Shown: in pieces, positions 16,395-24,703 of the stretch
How the letters are laid out: every line of letters begins with the position of its first letter
How positions within the stretch are numbered: the first letter of the stretch is position 1
Source: Herbaspirillum sp.
GTDB taxonomy: Bacteria > Pseudomonadota > Gammaproteobacteria > Burkholderiales > Burkholderiaceae_D
NCBI RefSeq assembly: GCF_017744395.1
Contig: NZ_JAGIBI010000005.1
Span: 186,001 to 250,000, forward strand
Direction of reading: 5' to 3'
DNA: 64,000 nucleotides
Notes under the pieces: model-generated
Seen by the model: the letters and a program-made list of their open reading frames with translations, nothing else
Told to the model about the DNA's origin: nothing
The model's database searches: none
Program-made: the position numbers and the translations under genes

Positions 16395-17532
16395 GCGGTT
16401 CTCCCTGGGATGCGATAGGAGCAGTGTAACTCCGTCGCGCCGGATGTTCAGGCGCCGCCTCGCCGGCATAAGCGCGGCCGAAGCGGTTGGCCAGCAATTC
16501 CGGCAAGGCCGCCTGTTCCTGGCGGATGAAGCCGCGCTGCGGCAGCCGGCCGGCGGCGAACAGGTCGAGCACGGCGCACACGCCGGCGGCGGTGGTGATC
16601 TGGATCGCGCTCTCGTGCACGCCATCGGTTTCCTGCGCGAACACCTTGCGGCTGAAGACTCGCTGCAGGTATTGGCCGTCGCGATGGCCGCTGACGGTGA
16701 CGAACACCAGCACCACATCCTGCATGGTGGCCGGCACGGCGTTGCGCAGGATGTCCTTGAGCAGCGCCGGCCGCTCCTTCAGGCGCAGCCCCTCCAGCAG
16801 GAAGCGCAGCAGGTCGCGGTGGCCGGGATAGCGCACCGACTTGTAGTCGAGGTTGGCAGCGCGCCCGGCCAGCGTCGCGCACAGCGTGCCCAGCCCGCCC
16901 GAGGTGTTGAAGGCTTCGTACTCGACGCCGTCCAGCGAGAAATGCTCCAGCCCTTCCAGCGGCTGCACCTCCTGCAGGCGGCCGTCGCGGATCGCCTCGC
17001 ACGGATGGCAGTACTCGTTGACCAGCCCGTCCACGCTCCAGGTCAGGTTGTACTTGATCTCGTTGGTGGGGAACTCCGGCAGCGCGCCCACGCGCATCTT
17101 GATCTCGGCGATGTCGTCGAACTCCTGCGCCAGGTGGTGCGCGGCGATGCCGATGAAGCCGGGCGCCAGGCCGCATTGCGGCATGAAGGCGGTATTGGCG
17201 TCCTGCGCCAGCTGCATGATGCGGCGCGTGGCCTGCACATCCTCGGTCAGGTCGAAGTAATGCACGCCGGCCGCGCGCGCGGCTTCGGCCACGACGGTCG
17301 CCATGTGGTAGGGCAGGGCGTTGACGACGGCCTCGCCCTTCGCCAGCAGCGCCTGCAGGCGCGCGGCATCGTCGAAGTCGGCGCATGCGGTGGCGATGCC
17401 CAGTTGCGCCAGCGGCGCGAGCGCCGCCGCATCGCGGTCGACGGCCAGCACCTCATAGTCGCCGCAGCCGTGCAGGCGGCGCGCGATCGCCAAGCCGATA
17501 TGGCCGGCGCCGAGCAGTACGATTTTTTTCAT
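16360..17532 (-). CDS. Saccharopine dehydrogenase-family protein, probably lysine 6-dehydrogenase
   Basis: A 390-residue oxidoreductase with N-terminal Rossmann motif VLLGAGHIGLAIARRL and the family signatures NALPYHMATVVAEAA, AGVHYFDLTED, GLAPGFIGI, EFPTNEIKYNLTWSVDGL, FNTSGGLGTL and YKSVRYPGH. These agree well with bacterial lysine 6-dehydrogenase, which makes aminoadipate semialdehyde (cyclising to piperideine-6-carboxylate) from L-lysine, but saccharopine dehydrogenase activity cannot be excluded from sequence alone. It is the first gene of the operon with hglS and amaB and overlaps hglS. GGAG precedes the ATG. Confidence 0.82.
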   Translation of the reverse strand: MKKIVLLGAGHIGLAIARRLHGCGDYEVLAVDRDAAALAPLAQLGIATACADFDDAARLQALLAKGEAVVNALPYHMATVVAEAARAAGVHYFDLTEDVQATRRIMQLAQDANTAFMPQCGLAPGFIGIAAHHLAQEFDDIAEIKMRVGALPEFPTNEIKYNLTWSVDGLVNEYCHPCEAIRDGRLQEVQPLEGLEHFSLDGVEYEAFNTSGGLGTLCATLAGRAANLDYKSVRYPGHRDLLRFLLEGLRLKERPALLKDILRNAVPATMQDVVLVFVTVSGHRDGQYLQRVFSRKVFAQETDGVHESAIQITTAAGVCAVLDLFAAGRLPQRGFIRQEQAALPELLANRFGRAYAGEAAPEHPARRSYTAPIASQGEPHDSPSRQQLAA

Positions 17533-17941
17533 GGCGGCTCCCTGTTCCGATGTCCTTGAGGCTCATTCTAGGGAAGAGGAAGTACGATAAAAAGATGAAG
17601 ATTGATGTTGAAACGTTTGTTTAATGACGTTTTGATTCATATAAGAATACAAAACGTCAGATATCCTCCACCATTCCATCCAAAGCCGCACCGTGGTTTT
17701 CGCCAGGACGGCGATGCAGCGGACGCAGGCTTTCCCTGTTTCCCACTGGCTGGGATGGCGGGAGCCGGCCGGCCCCGGAGCGGCGCGGCAACAACAAATT
17801 TCATCCGACGAATGCCCGCGCACCCGTCCTTGCCTGGGCTAAAATCGACAGCGTCGTCCGGCCATGCGCCGGATTGTTTTTGACCCGCCCAGTAGCCGCC
17901 GTCCGGCTGCGCTGACGCCATCCGCCAAACAGGGAGAACCC
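17533..17941. promoter_or_regulatory. Divergent control region of lysine operon and binding protein, with 35-bp palindrome
   Basis: A spacer of 409 bp without a convincing gene. At 17625-17659 lies a perfect 10-bp inverted repeat, TGACGTTTTG / CAAAACGTCA, around a 15-nt AT-rich spacer that itself is partly symmetric. A related AAACGTTT palindrome lies just to the left (17611-17618). The region is AT-rich compared with the flanking genes. It probably contains both divergent promoters; the regulator is not encoded next to it. Confidence 0.6.
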
Positions 17942-18784
17942 ATGACCAACCGCCGCAGTTTCATCGCCAACGTCGCCGGCCTCGCCGCCGCGTCGTACCT
18001 GCCCAACGTCTTTGCGCAAGCCGCCGCGCCGGCTTCCACCGAAGCCACCTTCGCCCGCGTGCAGCGCACCAAGACCCTGCGCATCGGCGCAGTGCGCGGC
18101 GCCGCGCCGTACTACAACAAGGACCTGGCCACCGGCGAATGGGGCGGCTTCATGATCGACTTCGCCAAGAGCCTGGCGGCCAGCCTGAACGTCAAGCTGG
18201 ACATCACCGAAACCACCTGGGGCAACTCCGTGCTGGACCTGCAGACCCGCAAGATCGACATCTTCTTCGGCATGAACCCGACCCCGGCGCGCCGCGAAGT
18301 GATCGGCTTCTCCGAACCGCTGTTCCTGAACGCCTTCACCGTCGTCTCCAAGAAGGAATTCAAGACCTGGGCCGACCTGAACAAGCCGGAAGTGAAGATC
18401 GCCGTCGACATCGGCTCCTCGCACGACCAGATGATCACCCGCGTATGCCCCAACGCCACCATCGTGCGCCTGGAAAAGGCCGACGACGCCACCCTGGCGC
18501 TGCAAACCGGCCGCGTCGACGCGCAGGTGCTGGTGTGGCTGCTGTCGCTGAACATCCTCAAGAAGAACCCGTCACTGGGCAAGATGTACGTGCCGATGCC
18601 GCTGGAAGCGACCTCCACCAACATCGGCGTGCCCAAGGAAGACGACAAGGCCTGGGTCGAAGCCATCAACAAGTGGATCGTGGCTGAGCGCCATGCGGGC
18701 AAGATCAAGCCGACCGTGCTGGGTAACCTGCAGAAGTTTTCCGGTGTGAAGCCGGAGGATGTGCCGCCGCAGATTCCGTTGTAA
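17942..18784 (+). CDS. ABC transporter substrate-binding protein (polar amino acid type)
   Basis: A 280-residue periplasmic binding protein (SBP_bac_3 family) with an N-terminal export signal (TNRRSFIANVAGLAAASYLP, a Tat-like RR start). Family features are LRIGAVRGAAPYYNKD, GEWGGFMIDFAKSLAASLNV, IDIFFGMNPTPARREVIGFS and IAVDIGSSHDQMI. A strong ribosome binding site (AGGGAGAA) precedes the ATG at 17942. No permease or ATPase gene follows in this window. It is divergent from the lysine-degradation operon; uptake or sensing of lysine or a related amino acid is a reasonable guess, not shown by sequence. Confidence 0.85.
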   Translation: MTNRRSFIANVAGLAAASYLPNVFAQAAAPASTEATFARVQRTKTLRIGAVRGAAPYYNKDLATGEWGGFMIDFAKSLAASLNVKLDITETTWGNSVLDLQTRKIDIFFGMNPTPARREVIGFSEPLFLNAFTVVSKKEFKTWADLNKPEVKIAVDIGSSHDQMITRVCPNATIVRLEKADDATLALQTGRVDAQVLVWLLSLNILKKNPSLGKMYVPMPLEATSTNIGVPKEDDKAWVEAINKWIVAERHAGKIKPTVLGNLQKFSGVKPEDVPPQIPL

Positions 18785-18809
18785 GAATCTGTTCGAGTTA
18801 GTTTGATCG

Positions 18810-18830
18810 CCGGCGGATGATTTCCGCCGG
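18810..18830 (+). terminator. Rho-independent-like terminator
   Basis: An 8-bp stem CCGGCGGA / TCCGCCGG with loop TGATT is followed by ATACCTCTCTTTT. It lies 26 bp after the binding-protein stop codon and also next to the end of the minus-strand operon. Confidence 0.6.
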
Positions 18831-18841
18831 ATACCTCTCTT

Positions 18842-20047
18842 TTAATAATCCCTTTTGTAGATCAAAAAAATCCGGCTATTTATTTTACTTGAGCCATATT
18901 CACTTAATTGAGTACCGGATAATTTATCGAATCCGAGTCGCAAGCTATCAACCCTGTTTATATCCCAATTGATAGCAGAACGTATGAAGTTGCTGGAATC
19001 ATCCAGATTGCGAATCCATGTGATTTCGCCTTTTTGCCCTTCAAGTAAAGGTATGTCACCCATACGGATGAACACAGAGTTTTTTCGTAACCCCGGTGTG
19101 CTTAGCAAATTTTCCGCCAAATCAGGATTTCCCATTTCAGACGTCAAGGTATGGGTAATACCTGCATATTCTTGATTGGAAAATCCATTGTCGTTGCGCC
19201 AATATTCTGCGGCCAATGTGATTCCAGTATCGGTAGTGTATTGCCCACCGACGACAAGATCGTCAACCCAGCGCTTGGTATCGTTTATGGCGCCAGCTAC
19301 GACCCCGTTGGCAGATAGTATGGGTGACTTACGGTCGCGTCCTTTCCGCATGGCCGCCTCGGCATAGATGGTGGTTTTTTCTCCCAATATCGTGGAAAGG
19401 TTCACACCCAGTGCCGGACGATCAGCGTAATAGGCGATCAATGAAACATCTGTGGCTAGTGCATGCCAATTGACGTTTAACCGTAGCATTGCTCTCATCC
19501 GTTGGTTATCTTTGAGTGGTGCTGCCAACAGCGATAGCAGACTATAGGATGATCCGAAATAGGACCATCCTGCCATGTCATCACCTTCCTTTTCGGCACG
19601 CCGATCTTGATCGGTCAATGTGCGATCCTCGGTTTTTCCTTGATTTAAAAAATCGGATGGATTCCGGCCAATGGCTACGCCATTGACAATTTTTTTCCTG
19701 CCAAGGAACGCAAACGAAACCGGCGAAAGCTGACGTTCCCAAAAAAGTTCATCCACATGGGCATTTGCCTCACTGACTCCGGAATTGACTTGCCAAGCCA
19801 GAAAAGGACGCAATTGAAGCGTTAGCAGATTGTTTTCGAGTTTCATCCGAGACTTGAGCAACCCGAGTCCCGATAACCGATCAGTACGATGGCCATTATT
19901 CCCGATGTTGCGTAACTGTCTCAGGCTGAGATAACCGGAGCTCTCAAGAAGAGGGGCTTCGGTGTTTACGTCCAAGTCAGCGGTAAAAGCAATATTTGCG
20001 TAAAAACAGAGTAAGGAAAATATCCAGCAAGGAATACATTTTTTAAT
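18842..20047 (-). CDS. Predicted outer-membrane beta-barrel protein of the acyl-product operon
   Basis: Last gene of the 12-gene operon; about 401 residues. No ATG, GTG or TTG gives a signal peptide, but reading from the ATT at 20045-20047, which overlaps the LolA-like gene's TAA stop, gives a clean one: IKKCIPCWIFSLLCFYANIA then FTAD. Starting at the TTG at 19975 would remove it. The mature protein shows alternating polar/hydrophobic strands with aromatic ends (for example TGITLAAEYWRNDNGFS, DSLRLGFDKLSG) and ends INSRIFLIYKRDY, typical of an outer-membrane barrel with C-terminal aromatic residue. No named family recognised. Position suggests it receives or translocates the product handled by the upstream export module. 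Confidence 0.7.
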   Translation of the reverse strand: MKKCIPCWIFSLLCFYANIAFTADLDVNTEAPLLESSGYLSLRQLRNIGNNGHRTDRLSGLGLLKSRMKLENNLLTLQLRPFLAWQVNSGVSEANAHVDELFWERQLSPVSFAFLGRKKIVNGVAIGRNPSDFLNQGKTEDRTLTDQDRRAEKEGDDMAGWSYFGSSYSLLSLLAAPLKDNQRMRAMLRLNVNWHALATDVSLIAYYADRPALGVNLSTILGEKTTIYAEAAMRKGRDRKSPILSANGVVAGAINDTKRWVDDLVVGGQYTTDTGITLAAEYWRNDNGFSNQEYAGITHTLTSEMGNPDLAENLLSTPGLRKNSVFIRMGDIPLLEGQKGEITWIRNLDDSSNFIRSAINWDINRVDSLRLGFDKLSGTQLSEYGSSKINSRIFLIYKRDY

Positions 20048-20798
20048 TTGCTAGCCTCTCTAAATAGGACGGCTGGTAATACTCTGGCGGGGTATCCTGG
20101 ATTTTGAAATTGGAATAAGTCAGTGTTGCCTTCACCGATGGATTGATGGCATCGGAAATTTTGAGAGTGGTAGGGCGTTGTTGGCCAAGTATGTTCTTAT
20201 ATCCCTCATAGTGGATAGTGCGGATCAGCTTTTGGGACAGCGAAAAGAAATCCGCTTTCAAGGGATGTAGATCTTTCTGCGTGATCCATAGCTGCACATA
20301 CTGATAGGGGATGTTGCTTTGCCGGGCGCGTAGTTCAAGCTTGAATGCAGGTAGGTCATCTATGCGCTGCTTTTCAATGCGTTCCACACGATAGTCGAGA
20401 CTGAAGACGACTCGGGCAACATCGGCATTCGATACCGCACCAGTGAGTTGCTGTTGCGGGGAGATGCGAACCGGGCGATTGGTGCCTGGAATGTAGATCC
20501 ACATGTTAGGGCCGTCCAGCAGTAGCGCTCGGCCGCGCTGTTTAATCGGTTGTCGGTACAGAACTAGGCTTTTGGTGCGGTTGTGCACCAATACTTCGAA
20601 TTCGCTTTCGTTTTTCAAGGTGGAAGTCTGGGAGTCCACCTTGACAGTGAAGACGAAATTCTCCGAAGGAGAACGGATGGCATCGACTTTTTCAAGAATG
20701 GATGTCGTATCAACCTCATCGATTTCTTGCGCAAGCACAGTCTGGGGTATTGCGGAAAATAGCGTCGTAGTGAAAAAGATAAATTTGATGATATTCAT
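20043..20798 (-). CDS. LolA-like outer-membrane lipoprotein-sorting protein (COG2834 type)
   Basis: The product has 251 residues from the ATG at 20798, which overlaps the permease stop (ATGA). A signal peptide (MNIIKFIFFTTTLFSAIPQT then VLAQEID) sends it to the periplasm. The body has the features of the COG2834 half-barrel family that usually accompanies FtsX-type transporters: LLDGPNMWIYIPGTNRPVRI, LWITQKDLHPLKADFFS and the final YYQPSYLERL. LolA-fold proteins carry acylated cargo through the periplasm in a hydrophobic groove. Within this operon it is the candidate carrier of the acyl product between the ABC transporter and the outer membrane. The longer reading upstream of 20798 is a shadow inside the permease gene. 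Confidence 0.8.
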   Translation of the reverse strand: MNIIKFIFFTTTLFSAIPQTVLAQEIDEVDTTSILEKVDAIRSPSENFVFTVKVDSQTSTLKNESEFEVLVHNRTKSLVLYRQPIKQRGRALLLDGPNMWIYIPGTNRPVRISPQQQLTGAVSNADVARVVFSLDYRVERIEKQRIDDLPAFKLELRARQSNIPYQYVQLWITQKDLHPLKADFFSLSQKLIRTIHYEGYKNILGQQRPTTLKISDAINPSVKATLTYSNFKIQDTPPEYYQPSYLERLAN

Positions 20799-22015
20799 GT
20801 GTGGTGCAATGCTCGGATAATGTCGATGCGTGATGCCAGCCAGGCCGGATAGAACGATGACAATACGGATGCCAGCAGTGCCGTGAAAAAGGAATAAAGG
20901 AAGGCTGGAGGGCTTAGCTTGATGAGCGCGGTATAACCCGTGGACATCCCTGGTGGGGCAGGCACCGTGATACCGCCAGTCAGGTTGATGCCCCATGCCA
21001 GAAGAGTACCTGCCGATAAGCCCAGGGAACTGCCAATAAGGCCGATTAGTGTCCCTTCGTAAACAAACATTTTGATGATGCCTGCCCGTGTCTGGCCGAT
21101 GGCACGTAGCGCGCCGATTTCATTGAAGCGCTCAAAGGCGGACATGCTCATGGTATTGGCGATGCTCAGAAAGATCACTATCCCCAATACGATGGAAGCC
21201 AGTTTAAAGATACTGGTATAGAGATTGACTACGCCACGATAAAATTCGGCCAATTCCAGCCAAGATTTGTATTCAAGAGACGGATCGCCAGCAATGCTCT
21301 GCGCTGCCAGTTTTTCAATGGATGGCATCTGATCGGTATCGTTGGCAAGCACTAGAATCTTCTCAACTTTGGTAGTGTCGAAAAGGCGCTGTAGCAGCGA
21401 TAGAGGTACTTTGACGTACACATTGTCATAGTCTTTCGAGGCAGTTCTGACGATGCCAACCACATTACAATCCAGGGCATTGATCATCCCGTTCAGGGTG
21501 GTTCCGAGAATGGTCAAAGTGGTATTTTCGGTTGCGTTCAATCCTTTCGCCAATCCTGTTCCGATGACACAACCTTCAGGCGTGTCTTGATCTAAGTGTG
21601 TACCTGCGATGATTGTTTCGAATGCCGTGAAATCCTCTTCCCGCTCGGGAATGATGCCAACCAAACGAGCCGAGAGCGAGGTTTCGCCGGAGCTGATCAA
21701 ACCAGAACCGGTCAAGCGCCAAGTGGTGGTGTTGACTAACGGTGATTGCCTGATATCGCGCTCAATACGGGCTGGATCGGCAATGAGAAAACTTTCGGAC
21801 AGGCCGGCGCCTTGGTCGAAATATCCTTTCTTGGCGATTTGTAGGTGACCGAGCTGGGTGCGAATCGTGGTTTCTCTCAAACCTTCGAAGGAGAAGGCAA
21901 TGAAACCGCCGAAAACAATGATCGCGGCGGAGGCCGCAACGATAGACATAAAGGTGATGGCGGTGCGTCGCTTATTGCGGAAAATATTTCTGAACGCAAG
22001 CCGACCAATATTCAT
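20795..22015 (-). CDS. ABC transporter permease, MacB/LolC-FtsX type
   Basis: A 406-residue inner-membrane permease. The N-terminal membrane segment is followed by a periplasmic MacB-like core domain (residues about 45-260), then three C-terminal FtsX-domain helices (IVLGIVIFLSIANTMSMSAF, LIGLIGSSLGLSAGTLLAWG, FLYSFFTALLASVLSSFYPA) with the coupling segment ERFNEIGALRAIGQTRAGI. Such permeases drive mechanotransmission or lipoprotein release rather than channel transport. The gene overlaps the ATPase stop by 4 bp (20795 end also overlaps lolA-like). AT-rich codon use is shared with the whole operon. Confidence 0.88.
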   Translation of the reverse strand: MNIGRLAFRNIFRNKRRTAITFMSIVAASAAIIVFGGFIAFSFEGLRETTIRTQLGHLQIAKKGYFDQGAGLSESFLIADPARIERDIRQSPLVNTTTWRLTGSGLISSGETSLSARLVGIIPEREEDFTAFETIIAGTHLDQDTPEGCVIGTGLAKGLNATENTTLTILGTTLNGMINALDCNVVGIVRTASKDYDNVYVKVPLSLLQRLFDTTKVEKILVLANDTDQMPSIEKLAAQSIAGDPSLEYKSWLELAEFYRGVVNLYTSIFKLASIVLGIVIFLSIANTMSMSAFERFNEIGALRAIGQTRAGIIKMFVYEGTLIGLIGSSLGLSAGTLLAWGINLTGGITVPAPPGMSTGYTALIKLSPPAFLYSFFTALLASVLSSFYPAWLASRIDIIRALHHT

Positions 22016-22677
22016 TGGATTAGCATTCCATCTTCAAGACGAAGCTGCCGATGGGAAAAAGCAGAAACCTTGGGGTCGTGGGTAGAAAAAATAAACGTCG
22101 TATTCATCTCTTTATTCAGATCCGACATTAATGCCAGGAGATCAGCTGCGGTACGGCTATCAAGATTGGCTGTTGGCTCATCCGCAAAAACAAAGTCGGG
22201 TGCAGCAATGAGCGCGCGGGCAATGGCAACGCGTTGCTTTTGCCCGCCAGAGAGTTGATTCGGGCGTTTCTTCATTTGCTGTTGCAGTCCCACAGTTGCC
22301 AACATCCGTTCGGCGCGTTGCTTTCTTTCTTTGCCATTAACACCGCACAAGATCAAGGGATACTCTACGTTCTCGATGGCATTAAGTACCGGAATCAGAT
22401 TGAATGCTTGGAAGATAAAACCTAAATGATTACGTCGTAAAGTTGCTTTTCCCGCGTCATCAAGCGTATCCAGGTTGTTTCCCATTACACTGACAGTACC
22501 TTCGCTTGGTTTGAGCAAACAGCCCATGATGCTCAGCAATGTCGACTTGCCGCTGCCGGATGGGCCGGTAATGGCGATAATTTCGCCTGGCTCCGCATTG
22601 AACTCCAGATGGCGTAGCGCATGGGTCACCTGATTACCAATGCGATAGCGATGAGAAACATCCATGAGTCTGATCAT
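22012..22677 (-). CDS. ABC transporter ATP-binding protein, LolD/MacB-like
   Basis: A 221-residue ATPase with all motifs: Walker A GPSGSGKST near residue 38, Q-loop in FIFQAFNLIPVLNAIENVEY, signature LSGGQKQRVAIARAL, Walker B FVFADEPTANLDS and H-loop FSTHDPK. It is the LolD/MacB-type partner of the FtsX permease encoded immediately downstream (4-bp overlap). It powers the export module of this operon. Confidence 0.93.
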   Translation of the reverse strand: MIRLMDVSHRYRIGNQVTHALRHLEFNAEPGEIIAITGPSGSGKSTLLSIMGCLLKPSEGTVSVMGNNLDTLDDAGKATLRRNHLGFIFQAFNLIPVLNAIENVEYPLILCGVNGKERKQRAERMLATVGLQQQMKKRPNQLSGGQKQRVAIARALIAAPDFVFADEPTANLDSRTAADLLALMSDLNKEMNTTFIFSTHDPKVSAFSHRQLRLEDGMLIQ

Positions 22678-23372
22678 TTCATTGCCTTATCTGCTTGCTG
22701 GGCCCAATCCGATTGTGGTGATGCCTTTTTCGCTTGCGTATAGAAGGCATTCGCTTCGTCCTTCTGTTTTTTCTCATCAGCTATTTTTCCTAGCTTGTAA
22801 TAGGCTTCAGCCAGTTTGTTGGGGGCGATCTGTACTCCTGATTCGGCTTCGCTGGTGAAAAAGAGAAAGTCGTTCTCAGCAGTGGTTTTGCGTGAAAACA
22901 TAGCGGGCAGACTGTAGGAAACGCTGCCACGAATAAAGCGCACGGTTAAATTGCTTGGATCTTTTTTGACTGCTTTGTCTAGTGCAGCGAGTCCTTTATT
23001 CACATTGCTGACTTTATTAACGACAAAGCTGCTGTCGCGCCCCGCCATCGCATAGGAACTACCTAGATAGGCCAAGATTTCAGCATTATTCGGCTCTAGC
23101 TCCGAGGCTTTTTTCAGATAATTGACAGCATTGTCACTAGCTCCAGTGACTTTCATATTGGCAAGCTGGTGGCTTGCAATACCTGCAGTCTTTAACCACG
23201 TCACGTCATTTTCATGCGTCAGCAAATGTGTTTTGGCATCGCGCAAAACGGCGTCGAGTTTTTGTCTATCGATCACCCCATAGGGGATTTCTTGTGCTGC
23301 CATGCAGATGATGGTGGTAAATGCAGTAATCAAAATCGTCACCAGTTTGACGAAATATCTAGAAATGTTCAT
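22674..23372 (-). CDS. Exported TPR-repeat protein
   Basis: A 232-residue protein with a signal peptide (LVTILITAFTTIICMAAQEI). At least three TPR-like helical hairpins follow: AVNYLKKASELEPNNAEILA, GLAALDKAVKKDPSNLTVRF and LAEAYYKLGKIADEKKQKDE, ending in a Lys-rich helix. It is probably periplasmic and acts as a scaffold or adaptor. It overlaps the ABC ATPase gene by 4 bp and is part of the export half of the operon; homologues of this type accompany some MacB/Lol-like transporters. Confidence 0.75.
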   Translation of the reverse strand: MNISRYFVKLVTILITAFTTIICMAAQEIPYGVIDRQKLDAVLRDAKTHLLTHENDVTWLKTAGIASHQLANMKVTGASDNAVNYLKKASELEPNNAEILAYLGSSYAMAGRDSSFVVNKVSNVNKGLAALDKAVKKDPSNLTVRFIRGSVSYSLPAMFSRKTTAENDFLFFTSEAESGVQIAPNKLAEAYYKLGKIADEKKQKDEANAFYTQAKKASPQSDWAQQADKAMK

Positions 23373-23395
23373 GTCGTTCAGTGATGGGAATTAAG

Positions 23396-24703
23396 TTAAA
23401 GGATCATCTGAATTTGCTGAAAACTGATGCGCCAAGGCCAGCGAGACGATGGTTTAAATAACTTCCATAAAGCGATGCGCTTGTACCAGCGTTCAGCAAG
23501 ATATTTATTTATAAATTCAGAAAATTGATACTTATTCAGATAGGACTCGTTTCGATAAACGATAAGTTTCGAAAAGTTAAGGCAGACCGGATGGCAAATA
23601 TGGTTTTCTGACATATAAGCATGGTGTTTCCTTGAGCGATCAAACAGTATTTCGAAACCTAATTTGAGATAAGTTGGCAGTCGAGAAGCGAAACTCTCAG
23701 CAACAACAAACGATATGTCTTTGCTGAGAGCCAGCTCAGCGAAGCATTTAAATAATCCGTTTAATACATCTGGCCGGTCTCGATAAATAGGATCAACAGC
23801 TAAACGTCCAACGTACAGTATTTTTCCAATACGGCGTAAGGGGTCAAAAGAGAGCTGCATATCTTTTTCCATTGAAAAAGAGGAGTTTCTCTTATCCACG
23901 ATGCAGCGAATGCAGCCAATAATTTTCTCTTTATGCTCGGCGATGAATATATGAGAAACTTTTTCTAGTTGTCGTTCATGATTGGCGAGGTCGTCGACGA
24001 TTTCTCCCTTTGTTTTCCCGCTCCCATCGTCAATGGAATGGTAGGTTTGTTGAGCATAAAAATGACAGAAGCGGTTGAAGTCAGTAGAGTGAGGAGTGAT
24101 TTTGCGAAACGATAAATCACCTATTAAAAAATAGGGCTGCAGTTCGTTTCTTTTGCCGAACCAAACGAAATTAAAGAAAATCGTAAGAAAGCCGCAGCCA
24201 ATACAAAGGAGATAGGGAACGATCAGAAAGGAGACGTGCGGTATTAACAATGCGCTCGTCATTAATGAGAAGGTGTAAACGACGAACCAGAGAGTGGAAA
24301 TGGTGTAATGCAGTTGTTTTATTCCTCTGCCTTTGGAATAGAACGTTGTGAATGGCATTCCAAATAGTAGTAACAAACCACTAATCAGGCTCAGCCAAGC
24401 GAAAATAATAACCCCACCATATCCTTGATATTGTTCGGTGAAATAGTCGAGGATAATTATTCCAACATATAGTCCTAACATTGAGACCGAGATTGGGGAT
24501 TTGATGTGAAAATGAAGTTCGGTAGCGATAAGGACTGCGTATAGCAGCGCACATAACATATAGGCGACGGAATGTTGGACAAACATTACGAGGCCTAAAC
24601 ACACAATCATGTTGGCGAAGGAAAAAAACACAAAAAGGACTGGAAACAATTTCTTCACATCGTCCCTGGGTGTCGGTTCGCCAGTATTGTTATCGGATTC
24701 CAT
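23396..24703 (-). CDS. Polytopic membrane protein with C-terminal FeeM-like GNAT acyltransferase domain
   Basis: A 435-residue protein from the ATG at 24703, which overlaps the upstream kinase gene by 14 bp; a TTG at 24745 would add 14 residues. Residues about 18-175 contain six hydrophobic segments (for example LFPVLFVFFSFANMIVCLGL, ISVSMLGLYVGIIILDYF). Residues about 185-390 look like a GNAT/AHL-synthase-fold acyltransferase: HIFIAEHKEKIIGCIRCI, ILYVGRLAVDPIYRDRPDV (acyl-donor binding strand and loop), LALSKDISFVVAESFA and YLKLGFEILF. This pattern is closest to N-acyl amino acid synthases of the FeeM type, which use acyl-ACP. An ACP gene in the same operon fits. The acceptor is unknown. The membrane fusion is unusual. 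FeeM assignment is an inference. Confidence 0.65.
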   Translation of the reverse strand: MESDNNTGEPTPRDDVKKLFPVLFVFFSFANMIVCLGLVMFVQHSVAYMLCALLYAVLIATELHFHIKSPISVSMLGLYVGIIILDYFTEQYQGYGGVIIFAWLSLISGLLLLFGMPFTTFYSKGRGIKQLHYTISTLWFVVYTFSLMTSALLIPHVSFLIVPYLLCIGCGFLTIFFNFVWFGKRNELQPYFLIGDLSFRKITPHSTDFNRFCHFYAQQTYHSIDDGSGKTKGEIVDDLANHERQLEKVSHIFIAEHKEKIIGCIRCIVDKRNSSFSMEKDMQLSFDPLRRIGKILYVGRLAVDPIYRDRPDVLNGLFKCFAELALSKDISFVVAESFASRLPTYLKLGFEILFDRSRKHHAYMSENHICHPVCLNFSKLIVYRNESYLNKYQFSEFINKYLAERWYKRIALWKLFKPSSRWPWRISFQQIQMIL

